A stretch of 64,000 nt of DNA from Suillus spraguei (GCA_016800925.1 JABCPU010000015.1:62001-126000), one strand, 5' to 3'. Shown: positions 48,271 through 60,973, numbered from the stretch's first letter. Notes: a model not told the origin generated them from the sequence alone. Program-made: numbers and translations.

Positions 48271-48330
48271 ATAAATCAGCAGCACTTTTATACAGACGGG
48301 ATAAATCAGCAGCACTTTTATACAGACGGG
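48271..48330. repeat. Exact 30-bp tandem duplication upstream of the membrane protein gene
   Basis: ATAAATCAGC...ACAGACGGG occurs at 48271-48300 and again at 48301-48330 with no mismatch. It is 34 nt from the ATG at 48237. In the frame of the upstream ATG (48345) it encodes PVCIKVLLIY twice. Identity implies a recent event. Confidence 0.9.
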
Positions 48331-48345
48331 ATCAGGGATAAGCAT

Positions 48346-49865
48346 TTACATTCAGACGGAGATCCCCAGTGTCTCCATAGCTCGCAGAAGCGTGAGGCCA
48401 ATCACTGCTGCGGAGAGAACGCATTGCAACCCCCATAGTAAACCCATAGGTAGTATGTCCTCATCGATATACATTCGCAGTGTCCTGGATCTGACCCCGC
48501 TACCAGAACGTTAGACAACATTGGATGGATAAGTATACCACATTTACGACAAGGCCCAGGCCATTCGCGCCAGATCTAGAACTAGACATAGATCAATAAC
48601 CCAGAAGTTGGCACAAGTGATACAGTAGCAAAAAAAGAAATACAGTAAAATAAGTTTCGTTACCGCCCATTGTACCCCCTGAAGAAGCTACGTTTGCTTG
48701 TTGAATATAAACGCTCGATGAGTCTAGACCCCAGGGCAGGATGCTTGATGGTCTAGGTCAGGAACAGAACTATGACGAGACGGATGAACCTTCGCATCCC
48801 TATACACAGTTGCTGTACAGAAAGGTGAGCATCAAATATAACTTCAGCAGGGTAAATCAATACCTGTACCACAGCATGGCGCCATTTCGAAATGATATAT
48901 CAGCCTAGGTAACGCTGAAACAGTGCTTGAAGAACTGATGGTGCTGCAGAGTATATGAAAGGTATGAGCGTAGGAGCCAATGATCATTCGCGATTGCGCT
49001 TCTCAATCGGGCTCCCCGCACATCATGACGTTCTAAGATGAAGCATGTATATATCGGCATTCGAATAGAATGAAGTGGCGGAGATGAGTGCAGATACGTA
49101 TAGGAATGATCCTGCTCTTTTGTGGTAAGTGTCTGTATTGAATACATATGCTACGTACATGGCAGAAACAAAAACAATTATTAATTTGCTGTGGCCGGTG
49201 TCTTAAAGTTCCTCGAGGCGCTCACCGGTGGTCTCGACCACGAATAAAAGAGTCCGAGAGTGTTTACAGGAAACTGGAAGTAGGGCGGTCCAGAACCAAT
49301 TACAGCTGTAGACTCTTCAGCAAATCGAATGTAAGGTCCAACTTGGAAGTTGAATGCTGAGAAGAAACCTCCTAGTCACTGTACTAGTCATGACTAAGTT
49401 CCAGCCTTGACACTTCTACATCTTTCTTCAGAGACGAGAAGTTGGGGGAGAAGGAGAACCGCGGCTGGGCCTCTTGAGTACATCGTTTGAAGTCCTTACT
49501 GGAGATATCCCTGGTACTGTCGCATAGTCTGGACGTCACCGCATCTTCATGTCGCGTTGAGTAGACAAGCGACTTCGGTGAAAGTATTCGGTTAAAGCAT
49601 ACCTATCACGGCTATCGTCCCCAGTGGTCATCATAATCTTTCTCAGGACCGATCAACAAAGTTCAAACTTTCACTAGTTGCTTGTGTAACTAATAAGTGA
49701 GTGCAGAAAACTGCATGCTCATTACCAGTAACACTAACTCGACAGCTGAAAGTGGTACTTGAACGAAAATGCTTCCGAAACCCGCTCCGAATATAGTTGA
49801 ACTTCACTTTAGGGGATGCCATTGCTCCGTGTGAGTCCGGTTGCACATCGTTCTCTTTCAAAAAA
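48346..49865. other. Intergenic stretch, nothing recognised
   Basis: Short overlapping frames only; no domain motif, no convincing splice series and no repeat apart from the tandem duplication at its left edge. Confidence 0.5.
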
Positions 49866-50489
49866 ATGACCATTCCTCAGGTGAAATCTATCGGGAGAAC
49901 GACTTCCAAACATACCATTCGTCAGCTCAAGTTTATCATCCCCGGAGCTGTAATCACATATTTATTTAACACCCATCGCGTCTTTCTGGAGTTGCTAACC
50001 AGACAAGACGTAGAAGGACAATGGGCAAGGTGAGCCACTATCGATAGATTTCTCAATAAATATTTACAGTTGATCAGACTATTTGCCTTTGCTTCCACAG
50101 GTTTTGAAGGACTCGTGATCATACTTTTCCTCTACGTCCTCCTGGTACCATGGATACACGGCCTTGAACCGGATGTCAGTTCTTTCTAATATTGTAGTCG
50201 CTCCATTACTGATAACATCTCAGTACCGGTCTTGGCGAGACTCTGGAGTACTCTCCTCTGTCATTCCAATCTTGACCACTGCGATCTTGGTTGGCTGGTC
50301 ACTTCTGTCTTTCACCCTTGGGAGGTGGTCTAGTTTGGGATACCTAGAAGGACTAGTAGGAGGTAAGTTCACAAACAACCTGTCGGATTGTATCCGTGTT
50401 CTCAGTTTTGTATTTCAGCATCAGGCTTGTACGCTCTCACGTTTGGACTATTAGGCCTTCTTCCCGCCCCAAAGGTCCACCGCTCATGA
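49866..50489 (+). CDS. Small four-helix membrane protein, unknown function
   Basis: Four exons in frame: 49866-50029, 50078-50174, 50224-50362 and 50419-50489. The second acceptor must be the GATCAG at 50072-50077, because the nearer TTCCACAG would give an immediate stop. The product is about 155 residues with four hydrophobic segments: FIIPGAVITYLFNTHRVFL, LVIILFLYVLLVPWIHGL, VIPILTTAILVGWSLLSF and LYALTFGLLGLLPAP. The start is MTIPQVKSIGRTTSKH, Lys/Arg-rich, and the end is KVHRS. No family is recognised. It is a clean spliced frame, so likely expressed. Confidence 0.65.
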
Positions 50490-50707
50490 CTAAGTAAGTA
50501 TTGTAATCACTGAGCTGATAGTTCAAACATTCAGGCACTGCGTAGTAATATGCCACAGCAGGTTATCGCGACGAATCGATTATTCACATGTACACTCATG
50601 TTGTGTTACTAATTTATGTACTGCATCATAGTATGCGACATTGGAAGCTGTAGGGTACTTTGACGTGTCATGTACTGTATCCCGGCGCGCGGTCGGAACA
50701 CCGTACG

Positions 50708-50856
50708 CGTGATTGTTAAGCAACCCGGGACCCGGACATTGATATACATGCATGCTTGATTTATAAGGAGCGTTGATACATAATTTCCAATGACAACACC
50801 GTGATTGTTGAGCAACCCGGTACCCGGAGGCTTTGTGTAGTGGACTGATTTATAAG
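50708..50856 (+). promoter_or_regulatory. Direct-repeat promoter of the reductase gene
   Basis: Two near-identical motifs, CGTGATTGTTAAGCAACCCG at about 50708 and CGTGATTGTTGAGCAACCCG at about 50800, each followed by GG(G/T)ACCCGGA. After each comes TGATTTATAAGG (50756 and 50845), a TATA-like box. The unit of about 90 bp is thus duplicated in tandem just upstream of ATG 50887. Repeated operator-like sites suggest binding by a regulator. The distal TATA copy is displaced from the start, so the proximal one probably sets transcription. Confidence 0.55.
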
Positions 50857-50886
50857 GGCGCCCAATGATATGATCAACAGCTCACC

Positions 50887-52351
50887 ATGTCTCCTCGTAC
50901 CTTTAGCCAGATCGTCCTTCGCGAACGCCCCGTCGCAGACATTCTCCCGGATACGTTCGAGCCCAAGACGAAGGCGTTTGATGAACTCCATGTCGGCAAG
51001 AGTCAAGCTCTAGTCCAAGTCACGTATCTTTCACTGGACCCTGCCATGCGCGGGTGGATCAGAGACAGGCGAAGCTACCTCCCTCCGGTAAAAATTGGGG
51101 AAGTAATGCGCTCGGGCGGGCTTGGTGTTGTAGTGAGCGTGGGCGAGGGGAGCAAGTTCCAGAAGGGAGACCTGGTTTCCGGAGGGTTTGGTGCGTATGA
51201 GCGCTTAGCGAATGGTTGTTTTCTCGTCCTCATGTTATGTGCAGGATGGACAGAGTATGCAGTTATGGATGACAAGTCGATGCAGAAGATCTCGTAAGAT
51301 TTCCTTCTGCATCGGTATTGTCTATTTACCACAAATCACAGGCCACCTCCGGGATCAACGTCCTTGGACTTTTTGAACACTTTGGGGATGACAGGTCTGA
51401 CTTTTCACTTTACAGTTGTGCTAGTGTGTCTGACGTCCACTAACAGGCATGACTGCATACTTTGTCCGTTCCGCTCCTGCCGCAATGTCGCAGTGTACTG
51501 ATAAAGTTACAGGGCCTTCACGATGTCGGACAGCTAAAAGCCGGTGAAACACTGGTCGTGTCCGGTGCTGCCGGTGCAGTCGGTGCTCTCGTCTGCCAGC
51601 TCGGAAAGCGAGCCGGCGCACGTGTAATTGGCATCGCAGGAACAGCAGACAAGTGTGCCTGGCTGGAGGGCGAGTTGGGCGTAGACAAAGCGCTCAACTA
51701 CAAGAGTCCTACTTTCCGTGAGGATTTCGGAAAGGCTGTTGGGTATCTAGACGTGTACTTTGACAACGTCGGAGGCGAGATACTTGAATTGGCACTCTCG
51801 AGGTTGAATCAAAATGCGAGGATTGTTTTGTGTGGTTCGTAACCGCCCATTATTTCTACGGCTGCAAGGACTTGTACTGACGTGCAAATGCAGGGGGTAT
51901 ATCGTCTTATAGTGAGTGTTTTCACGAAACGTGTTGGTTTGGAGGCTCATCAGTTGTGTTGTAGACGATCCACAGCCCAAAGGTCTTACGGGGTATCTGA
52001 ATCTAATCTCGCAACGTGCCAAGATGCAGGTTTCATCGTGTACGTGCGAGCGGGACCACATCCTACCACATTACTTACTTTCTTCATAGTTTCGATTACG
52101 CCAAACAGTATCCGGTGGCCGTCAAGGAGATCGCTGCCGGACTTGCTGATGGATCGATCAAAAGCAAGTTCCACATTGTCGAAGGTCTGCATAATGCTCC
52201 GAGTGCGCTTCCTATGCTCTTCTCCGGCGCGAATGTAGGAAAGCTGTGCGTGTCTTCGGTCTTCTACTCGCTATGCACTAAGGGCTGATTCATACGGCAA
52301 TATAGAGTTGTTAAAGTCTCTGATGAACCTTCTATGAGTCCGAGATTGTAG
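50887..52351 (+). CDS. MDR-family NADP-dependent enone/alkenal reductase
   Basis: ATG 50887 opens MSPRTFSQIVLRERPVADIL. The N-terminal catalytic domain has VTYLSLDPAMRGWIRDRRSY, the signature of the leukotriene/alkenal-reductase branch, and EVMRSGGLGVVVSVGEGSKF. The Rossmann part shows TLVVSGAAGAVGALVCQLGK, with the AxxGxxG nucleotide loop, then ARVIGIAGTADKCAWL, LGVDKALNYK and LDVYFDNVGGEILELAL. The C-terminal exons give FDYAKQYPVAVKEIAAGLAD and LPMLFSGANVGKL, with the last exon reading VVKVSDEPSMSPRL, stop 52349-52351. No zinc-binding cysteines are present, as expected for this branch. Members reduce alpha,beta-unsaturated aldehydes or ketones with NADPH. Six or so short introns. Confidence 0.87.
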
Positions 52352-52825
52352 ATCCGAATTGCTCCTTCGCTTGAGACCGTGTTTTACATCTTGTACTCGG
52401 CCTGTGACACTGGTACACAAAGGTAAACTGAAGCATTCACAAAATTAACCAACTTTACACTTTACTTGTATTTGTTGTATCTTACTACCGCTCGCAATTG
52501 TAGTTCTCCTGCCACTGTTCGCTACGGTGCATCGTGAAGAACATCCATTGTCACTTACCTTGACAAATTATACATATGCCAGGCGCGGAGGTGCAGGTTT
52601 CGGCAGTTTCATTGCATGTCCGATCGGACGCCGGTGTGATGCGGCCCGTTCAGACCTTTCACAGCGAACATCATCAATTAGAGGGTGCATACTATTGAAT
52701 ATTAGGAACTTCACAAGACTTCGAAATTGATCATTTGTCATACAAAACAAGATATCATCGTGCACGTCTCAGGAATTAGTACGGACGGACGGTGTTCCCT
52801 CCGAGCGTTTTGCCTAGTATCAATT

Positions 52826-54343
52826 TCAAACATGTTCTTGAGAGACGGTCTCGATCCGACTCTCTCGTACTTTGTCCTCCGAGTTTAACTCGAATGATTC
52901 CGATTGTTCACGTCGTGCGTTGAGCCCTTCGAGATACCCGTATGGCGCGATCTTGTTGTCCTCGTAGTACTGTTTGTGGGCTTTAAGGAAAGGAATGTGG
53001 TGCGGTGTAAGCGCTGCAATAGAACAGGCCGTCAGCACTGTATGGTATGTGTAGAAGGAATACCTACTCCGCGTTGCAGAACCCAAAAACAACTCATACA
53101 CCAAAGCGGCAAAAACCGTGGCTGGGATATTCGTCAGTGCGGCGATGACTGCATAGTTCCCTCCCGATGCTTTTAATCCCCAGATGGATAAGCCATGAGG
53201 CGTCCACCAACGTCACGGGCGGTATTGGCGGCAACTGGGCCAAAAGGTCAGATCAAGAAAAAATAAGAACGTGTGATGAGAGACTTACTTGCGGTAGGCG
53301 AGTACCCCCAGACTGCAACGCCACTGAGAAGAGCGTTAATATTAAGCGAAAGCAGAACCATGGTACGTACTATGACATTCCGACGAGCCAAGGTGCGGCC
53401 GCCGGTGGAACCATCTGGTTTGTGGGGTCAAGGGTGCCCCAAATGACTAGGCCGATGAGGAAGTCCTACGAAACGATAGTTAGATAAGATCGGTACTCGA
53501 CATTGGAAATAAGTATATTCACAGTGACAAATTCATTCATAAACACGCGGGCCAGGTTCATTCCAGGGGTGGCGTATAGAGCGAACACGCCGGCTGGCCC
53601 ACTGCTAGAGAACATCTTGCTGTCGTACGAGCCATTTTCGATCAGAACTTTCTCCGCAGCCTTCGGAGAGTAAGATCGTAAAATATTAAGCACATTTCTG
53701 TATGCTGCGTACCTCGAGCAAATCTTTCCATTGGACATAGACGATCAAAGAGGTGATGTAACCTGCGAAAATCTGTGCAGTTATATATCTATGGAATGCA
53801 TCAGCGATGTCGAGAGGCATGGTGATTATGACGAACCTGAATGCTTTGCGCACAGGAAAGTCTCTAAAGATGACGGATGAGATCGTGACAGCTGGATTAA
53901 AGTGGCCTCCCGATGTCGCAGCGCAAAGCGAGATGGCAAACACGACGCCTATAGCGTAGGCGAAGCCGACCGTAAATAATGCTATGGGGTGATCGTGAAC
54001 AAGTCGGTGAAAAAGAAAGTAGATACTTACATCCTATATTATTCCCTAAAAGAGATGCTACAGTAAACGCAGCGCCGGCTCCCAGACCTGGAGATCAAAC
54101 GGGAATTGTGAGTGGGGGGAGAGACGATCGCTAGTTGAACGAACGGACCCGCATAGACGTAAAGAAATACACCCATCTACACAACGGGTGTCAGCCAATC
54201 AGAAGATGACAGCAACTGGGACATACCATTTCTGCAACAAGTTCCACGAGCCAGTGTAATTCCTTATGTTTGAGCCTTTCCCAAGAAGTCATCCAGCGAG
54301 GCCTTGGGGCGATGGCACTCAGATAAATTTTGGAATCTGACAT
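52826..54343 (-). CDS. Aquaporin-family channel (MIP) with NPA and NTA boxes
   Basis: ATG 54343 starts MSDSKIYLSAIAPRPRWMTS; the first helix includes LHWLVELVAEM and YVYAGLGAGAAFTVASLLG. Loop B is SGGHFNPAVTI (NPA). Helices then cover AFRFVIITMPLDIADAFHRY with YITAQIFAGYITSLIVYVQW. Extracellular loop C holds FALYATPGMNLARVFMNEF; then DFLIGLVIWGTLDPTNQMV. The second pore box reads AANTARDVGGRLM, so NTA replaces NPA. The last helix ends VYELFLGS. A hydrophilic C-terminal tail of about 60 residues ends SQEHV (stop 52826-52828). Six helices predict a water or small-solute channel. The NTA variant occurs in some fungal MIPs; which solute passes cannot be told by eye. Confidence 0.85.
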
Positions 54344-57300
54344 GGCTGTAACTTGAGAAGAGCAGACGAAGGATAGACAAGAAGGGGAAAATTCGAGGGT
54401 CCTTTTATTGCCAGGGGGAACTCATGAGGGGAAACTATCATACCATTCCAGGTGGAGACTCGGGTCTCCACGATTGTCATTCCAGACTCGGAAATGAGAA
54501 AACATGACTTGGTAGGAATCAATAGTATTGCGCTTGATGCGACGCAACCACTGGATCAATAATCTGACCGAGTTTGACCGTTCGGCTATAAAATTGACGA
54601 TCATATGCTCGCAGATTGCCATATTTCGCACAAGTTTAAATAGCTTCTCCCGAGGAGAGCTTCTTGGGGTCAAGTCGCCAGGGATTGGCAAAGTCGAGAT
54701 CCGCTCGCCCGAAGTTACCAGTGGCACTTGGAGTAGCCATACGTTTCAAGGTCATGGGTTAAGCTGGCGACGAGAATAGAGAGCTCTATTCAAAAATTGG
54801 GGTCAGGGCAGAAGGAACGAATAGGACAACTCTGTTTCAAGTTGATAATCATCATGCAAAGTGTCGCACGCCCCTGGATACCTCAATCCGGAATATTCTT
54901 CAAATCATAATCTTCCATGGGGCCCCGCTGCCCCAGTCACATTCTCCACTGTACAAAGTCGAGAATTGTCGTTTGACATATAATACTGACTTGATCAGTA
55001 GTATACATACATAGCAGATATTGCATCTCCATCACCATGGCACTGTGATATTAGTACTTGACCCAAAATTAACGGTTAACCTATCAGGCTACTGACAAGC
55101 TTTGACGCGATGGTATGGTCAGAAAATAAACGGGTGTACCTGGCCGTCCATGAGACTCCTTGACGCGTCATGATCATGCCATGACTTCCCCAAACATACC
55201 GTCACCCGGGCAGCCAAAGTCCGTGTAGGCCATTCGCTATATAGCATCTCGCAAAACTCACATGGAGATCCGTTATTCAATGTCGAACTGGAATATACCA
55301 TTCATCCACATCCGAGGACTCAGCGACCGGTACATTTTCTTCCAAGCAGAGATTATAGACGGTCTATTGCCTTTAGCTGATCACTGACTGGTGAGTAGCG
55401 GACGTGGGTGACTCTTTCATACGCGACCAACGCATAGCTATATTTTCCAGCAGAACGGTGGCAACCGCTACTCAAAATTTCCGCTGGCAGCCGACACAAG
55501 CCCCATGGCGTATGCATAACGATAATAAGACTTTATTCTACCTATTGTTCCGTTCAAGGAGCGTGTCTATTCTCATCGGACCGCTCTTCCTCCTGCGATA
55601 TGTTCTTCTGTGACAAATACCTTCGGGTACGACGCGGAAACAGAACAGAATGACAAGTGGTTTATGCGCGATGTCGTGTTTGACGTGAGCGCAAACGCTG
55701 TTAGAAGGTTGTCACTGGAACGTTAAAACATATACATGCCTGCGAGTTTTTCCCGGCTAACGGTGTCCTCGGTCGAGCTCCTTCTTTTCAAAGTGAAGAA
55801 GCACATAAATAGATGTTCCTTGCAAAAGTCTTCTCTCCCAGGCAAGAGGCCGTACCATCACCTTCCTTCACGTTATTCTGAGAAGCCACATACTAGGCTA
55901 TGCGCTCCTTATTCTGATTGCAGTTAGCGTTTATACGGGAAACAGCACAACGGCGCTGTATTCCTCCTAGAAGAGTCACATATCCAATCCTGCTCTAGGA
56001 CTGGCACTCTCCGTCCAACCGTATCTTTCGCCTCCGAACCAACGATCGGCGATGTATTCGTTTGTAAACCCAGCCCCGTCGGTTTCTTATTTTGTTGACG
56101 ATTCAACACAGGCAACGTGCATACCACTTTAGCGAGACCCGTGAATTCGAGAACGTCCGTAACCAGCTTCGCGTCTTCTGTGCTATCCTCAGGCCATGAG
56201 GCCAATCCGAAGAGTCATTTAAGCAATTCAAGTGATATATATGCCTGTGCTATTACGGCATGTCTCTTTGTCTTGTGATAGGCTGTCTCCAAGCGGTCGC
56301 TTACGGGCCAACTCGTTCACTCATCCATTCTATCAGGAGGTCCTGCATGTTTGGTCCACTGATATCTTTGAGAGTTTCAACGTAGGCTTTATGTCGAGGC
56401 AGCTATCTCCCCGGAACGCTTTGAGCTTGGCAGATGGGTCCAGGAGCTTGGCCTTTTGATAGATTGCCTCTCTCTGCGGTTCCGTCCCACGCTATTCGGT
56501 CAGGGATAACGGTCATGGAATACTGTCACATACCCTAGCTGCGGGACCCTCAGTTTTCAATACCCTCGATGCTTGTTATGTTCTGGACACCCCGCGTATC
56601 GCACGAGACGGCCCACAGGGTGAGCTGCGATCAATTTTATTATTCTCGAGCGGTGTGATTTCTCTCCCCTCTCCATGGATGTTTCCGAGTTAGCTATTGT
56701 TATGAATAAACGTTTGACACGTCATGTCGAAGAAGTGATCGCGTCACGATGTATCAAAATAATTCCACTCGGCCAGCCGGAGTGTACTCTGTCTGTATGG
56801 CGCAGTGCAGCGCGTTGTGTGCGTTCCAGACTGTTGCCTGCGACTCGTTGTAAGGACCCCAGGAGCGATATTCAAACTCCGGGTATGCTGTGTTGGAGCC
56901 GGGAGAGATGATCGTCGAGCAGAAAAGAGTGTTTTCAGACGGAAATGGACGATTGACTGAGGAAATAGAGGAAGCTGTAGTATGGCAGGGTTCATTGGAG
57001 TGGTTTTACATGATTTTGTAGAATTTTAAAAGATTAGGGTATCCGGGGAACACGATTTTGGTATTTCCCGCGGGTGTATTGGGTTTCAAGGATATTGACT
57101 CTTGAACTGACTGACGACTCACCGTCGACGCCGTTTCCGACGTTGAAGCCCCTGGCTAGTTTGTTTCTTCTTCTGTAGCGCCAGCTTCCAGACAGCAGGC
57201 AAATATTTTCTTCTTTACTTTACTTTTCTAAACAAAAACAAGCAGAGCTTATAAGAGCTTAGGTTTCAACTCACAACCGGACAAGCGGCTTTTAGTCGCG

Positions 57301-57379
57301 TCCTCGTCGTAGCCTATCTGCCTACTGCATTTCATTACTTTGTCCACTTTATTTCATTGCTTTTTCAAAGGATTCACAA
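54344..57379. other. Unresolved region with coding-like fragments
   Basis: No gene could be assembled. Plus-strand fragments that look coding are IPFIHIRGLSDRYIFFQAEI (about 55290), GGNRYSKFPLAADTSPMAYA (about 55455), TFGYDAETEQNDKWFMRDVV (about 55625) and AVFLLEESHIQSCSRTGTLR (about 55950). They are separated by splice-like and stop-containing stretches. This could be one degraded or heavily spliced gene at 55.2-56.2 kb. From 56.2 to 57.4 kb only short frames are seen; 57100-57379 is probably the promoter of the ataxin-2 homologue. Confidence 0.35.
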
Positions 57380-60300
57380 ATGGCAACTACCGCTCGCCAG
57401 CCTAAGGCAAGAGGGAAGGGAATGGCAGATCCTCCTCGGTAAGTCCTATCACTACAAGCTAACTCATCAATTAATCTTGCTCCATTCAGCCGTCCTGCTT
57501 GGCAGACCAGTTCAAGGCCAAACTCTACGTTATCACCTACGAACAATTCAGCTCGTCTCCCTCCTTCAGCTAATCAGGGGGGATTCCCTCCACTAGGTGC
57601 TCAGACTAATGGCTCTCGCATTCACGACCCCACTCAGGACCGTCCTCTTCATATTCTATCTGGTCTTACCGTGTGTCTCCATTCCTCTCGTCCCACCACG
57701 AATTTGTCCACCAACAGTTATATTTTTAGGGCACAACTATCACCCTGACCACCAAAACTGCTCAGCGGTATGAGGGTGTCATTTCATCTACTACTAGTGA
57801 GGGTGATACCACAGGTATCACCCTCAAGGACGTTAAGGAGATTTCAAAGCCTGGCGCACCACTCAAGGAGTCATTCTTCATCCCTTCCACTAATATCGAC
57901 ACTTGGCAGTCTGGTCCCGCCGACGCTAAGATACCGGTTCCAAACGGCGATTGTGAGTATATCACATCAAGTTTCCACTCTACCACAGGAAACTGATACC
58001 ACAACCTTAAATCCTTGATGCTGATCTCCATACTTGCTGTACAATAGCTTTTCGAACAGACGCCGATATTAGCAAGAACAAGTCAGTCCGTGAACGGGAA
58101 CTCCAAGCATGGCAGCCAATTACTGCTGCCACGAGCTCCCCGCATCCAGCGGGTGTGCATCATGAGGGTCTTGGCGATGAAGTTACCTTTGGCCCAGGCT
58201 CGGGCGCTAACACATCTTGGGATCAATTCGCGGCTAATGAACAAAAGTTCGGCGTCACGACTACCTTTGACGAGGAGGTTTACACCACTAAGTTGGATCG
58301 GACGGCTGCTGATTATAAAGAGAGGGAGCGCAAGGCTCAGCGCATTGCTAGTGAAATATTGAACGTATGTTTGAGGCGTTTTTAGGTTTATTTAAATATG
58401 GGCTAATTTTTCTGATAGGGCGCCATAAACAATTCTCATGTGGCGGAGGAAAGGAATCTGAATGTTGACGATAGCGGTGTGAACGAGGAAGACAAGTGCG
58501 TCTTTCTGGTGTCAGGTCTACGTTTATCTGATGGCTTTGCTTCTAGATTTGGTGCTGTCATCCGGGGGCAGAACGCTTACGTTCCGCCAGGCGCTCGCAA
58601 ATCGCAGACCACTGGACCAGCTTGGGGGCAAGCCCTCCTCCAAAAGATGTTCCCAAAGTATCTGTCAATGGCCCCGACGGTGTCCCTGTTGCTGCAAAGG
58701 ACGTGGCGCCTCTTGCTGTCAAGTCCCCTTCTCCTGCGCCGTCAACATCATCGGCTTCTAATAAGGTATGCAGCCCTTTCCGATCTTGATTCTTTTGTTT
58801 CAATTCGAATTGCTGTGCCACGACGTTTTACCCTTGATTCTCCGAGACTGATGAGTTGCTGACAATGATGTGGTTGGTGATAGCCTCCGGCGGATCCATT
58901 GCCGGCGTTCCGTGACTTTGTGACAAATGAGAGACAGCGCTTGACGCAAAAGAAGCAGGCGCTCGTCAAGAGTGAGATGGACAAACGTAAGGCGGAGCTG
59001 CTGAAGTTCAGTCAGACGTTCAAGGTCAGTGTTGTCGTACTTTCTTTCTCCATGACTGGTTTCAATCATTGAGCTTCATCTAGTTGAACAAGCCCATCCC
59101 GGACGATCTGGTTCCTATTCTTGCCAAGGATGAAGAGAAACAGCGACAAATTCGGGAAAAGGCCTCTGTGGATGCCGCGTCGACCACCGCTCGTGCCATC
59201 GGTGTCACCGCTACTCTCAATACCTCCCCTAGCGCGTCTCGCATGCCGACCTCCACCTCTAACAAGATCATTTCCGTTACCTCGAAGCCTACTCCGGCTC
59301 CCGCCATTCCAAAGGCGCCTGTCGCTGGTACCTCCGCCTCTGTCGTCAAACCTATTGCTACAAAGCCCAGTGAACTCGGCAAGAAGAACGCAGTCAATAT
59401 GTATATACAGCCCATCCCTCCGTTCAAAGGCGCGAAGCGCTCAACTACGCCATTGCCTGGCCCAGCGACCCACACGAACGGCGCCGCCGTGCCCACGTCG
59501 CCCACCACTACCGCAAACAGGCTGAACGCGAATGCATCTTCATTCAGGCCCAATCCAAAGGCAAATACTTTCTCTATTGACCGCTGGATTTCGTATCCCG
59601 TGTTACTAACTGGTCTGTGTGATTAGGGTCCTACGTCTCCGATTCCGAGTTCTACATCTGCCTCCGCGTCACCAAAGACTAAGCCCGCTGATTCGGTGAA
59701 TCAATCATTTGACCTGTGAATGTTGATTGTGGATTAACCCAGCTTCTTTAGTCACCCCCTACACCCAATCCATTCTTCGGCACCAAGATCATGAAGAAAG
59801 GAGCGGTTCATATCAAGGATGACTTCAACCCATTCAAGCACAACAAAGTTGTGGAGGCAAACCAAATTAGTGCGTGTTGCACCGTCTTGCTGAGGATACA
59901 ATCTCATGGCTCGCCGCTGCAGCTGCTATCTGGCCTTACAGCGGCAAGCGCTACATGCATATGTTCCCTCCCCTGCAACACCCATCGCCTCAGCAACCCG
60001 TCCACATCGCGCCGCCCGGTCCACCACCCGTCTCACACCCTGTATACGAAGACAGTGGCGAACAACGTGTTTACTATTACCCATACTACCCTGGACAGGT
60101 GTGCATGTATCTATTTCTTGTGTGGAATCTTTCTGAAATCTCGCTCAGCCCATGATGCCTGGTATGGCTCCTCCACCACCTGGTGCATATGTATCAACAC
60201 CATTTATGCAACCAATGGCGTACCCACCAGGGATGCCACCGAACGGCCAGCGTGAGTCTCGGTTTCAAATTGACGTGAATCGTAGCTCATGATATCCCGC

Positions 60301-60700
60301 AGCCATGTATGCTACATCGCCTATGCCTCAGATGCCTCGTGTGTATCTATCTTGATTTCTTTGGCTTTCGGCTGATTCTCTGTCATAGCGCCACCATACA
60401 TGCAACCACCACCTGGCACGTACCCTCCTCCACCTAACGGTGCCGGCCCGCGCCCGTCCATGCCACCTACCCCCATCCCCTCTCACGCGCACCCATACTA
60501 CCACCAAAGCCCACAACGTGCGTGCTGACCTAATCTCAGATTTGCTGTGATTGACCATTGTTCCTTTGTCTCTTCCTCTTGCAGTACAACACGCCGTCCC
60601 TTACCCTATGATGATGCCGCCTGCAGGACCGAATGGTCCTCCCCACCCATACGAAGCTGGCCCGGCTCCTCCACAAATGGGTGGCGTGAGCCATGCATGA
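57380..60700 (+). CDS. PBP1: Ataxin-2/Pbp1 homologue (stress-granule RNA-binding factor)
   Basis: ATG 57380 gives MATTARQPKARGKGMADPPR. After a Ser/Asn-rich leader comes the Lsm-like SM-ATX domain (GTTITLTTKTAQRYEGVIS and GITLKDVKEI). The LsmAD domain follows (SWDQFAANEQKFGVTTTF, then EEVYTTKLDRTAADYKERER). A charged helix (LTQKKQALVKSEMDKRKAEL) and a Ser/Thr/Pro-rich stretch lead to RLNANASSFRPNP, a PAM2-type motif (LNxxAxxFxP) that binds the MLLE domain of poly(A)-binding protein. The C-terminal exons are Pro/Met/Tyr/Gly-rich, low complexity, ending PPQMGGVSHA, stop 60698-60700. Family role: promotes mRNA stability and polyadenylation and assembles stress granules, linked to TORC1. About ten introns; some exon borders near 59.6-60.6 kb are approximate. 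Confidence 0.88.
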
Positions 60701-60973
60701 TTGAGCGACATGTAGCATGGTATCCGCATCTTTTCTTCTCGTTATCTGTTGTCCGCTGTCTTCACGCAATTGTGTCATTGTTGTTGTGTTTCATAGCCCA
60801 GATGTCCTCTGGGCGCATGTTGTAGCTACCAATCTCTGGCATTAATTGATGCACGTGTGGACTGAGAACTGAGTACTGAGTTCCCGAGGGAGATGTTGTC
60901 AGGGTATGTATACAGAATGTGAGCAAATTGCTAAACTATGAACATGCGAATCATGGTTGAGGTGAGATGTTAT

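Noticed and set aside
58558..59553. Minus-strand ORFs of 87-157 residues
   Set aside because: Antisense shadows of the ataxin-2 homologue, whose exons, Lsm/LsmAD and PAM2 motifs are on the plus strand.
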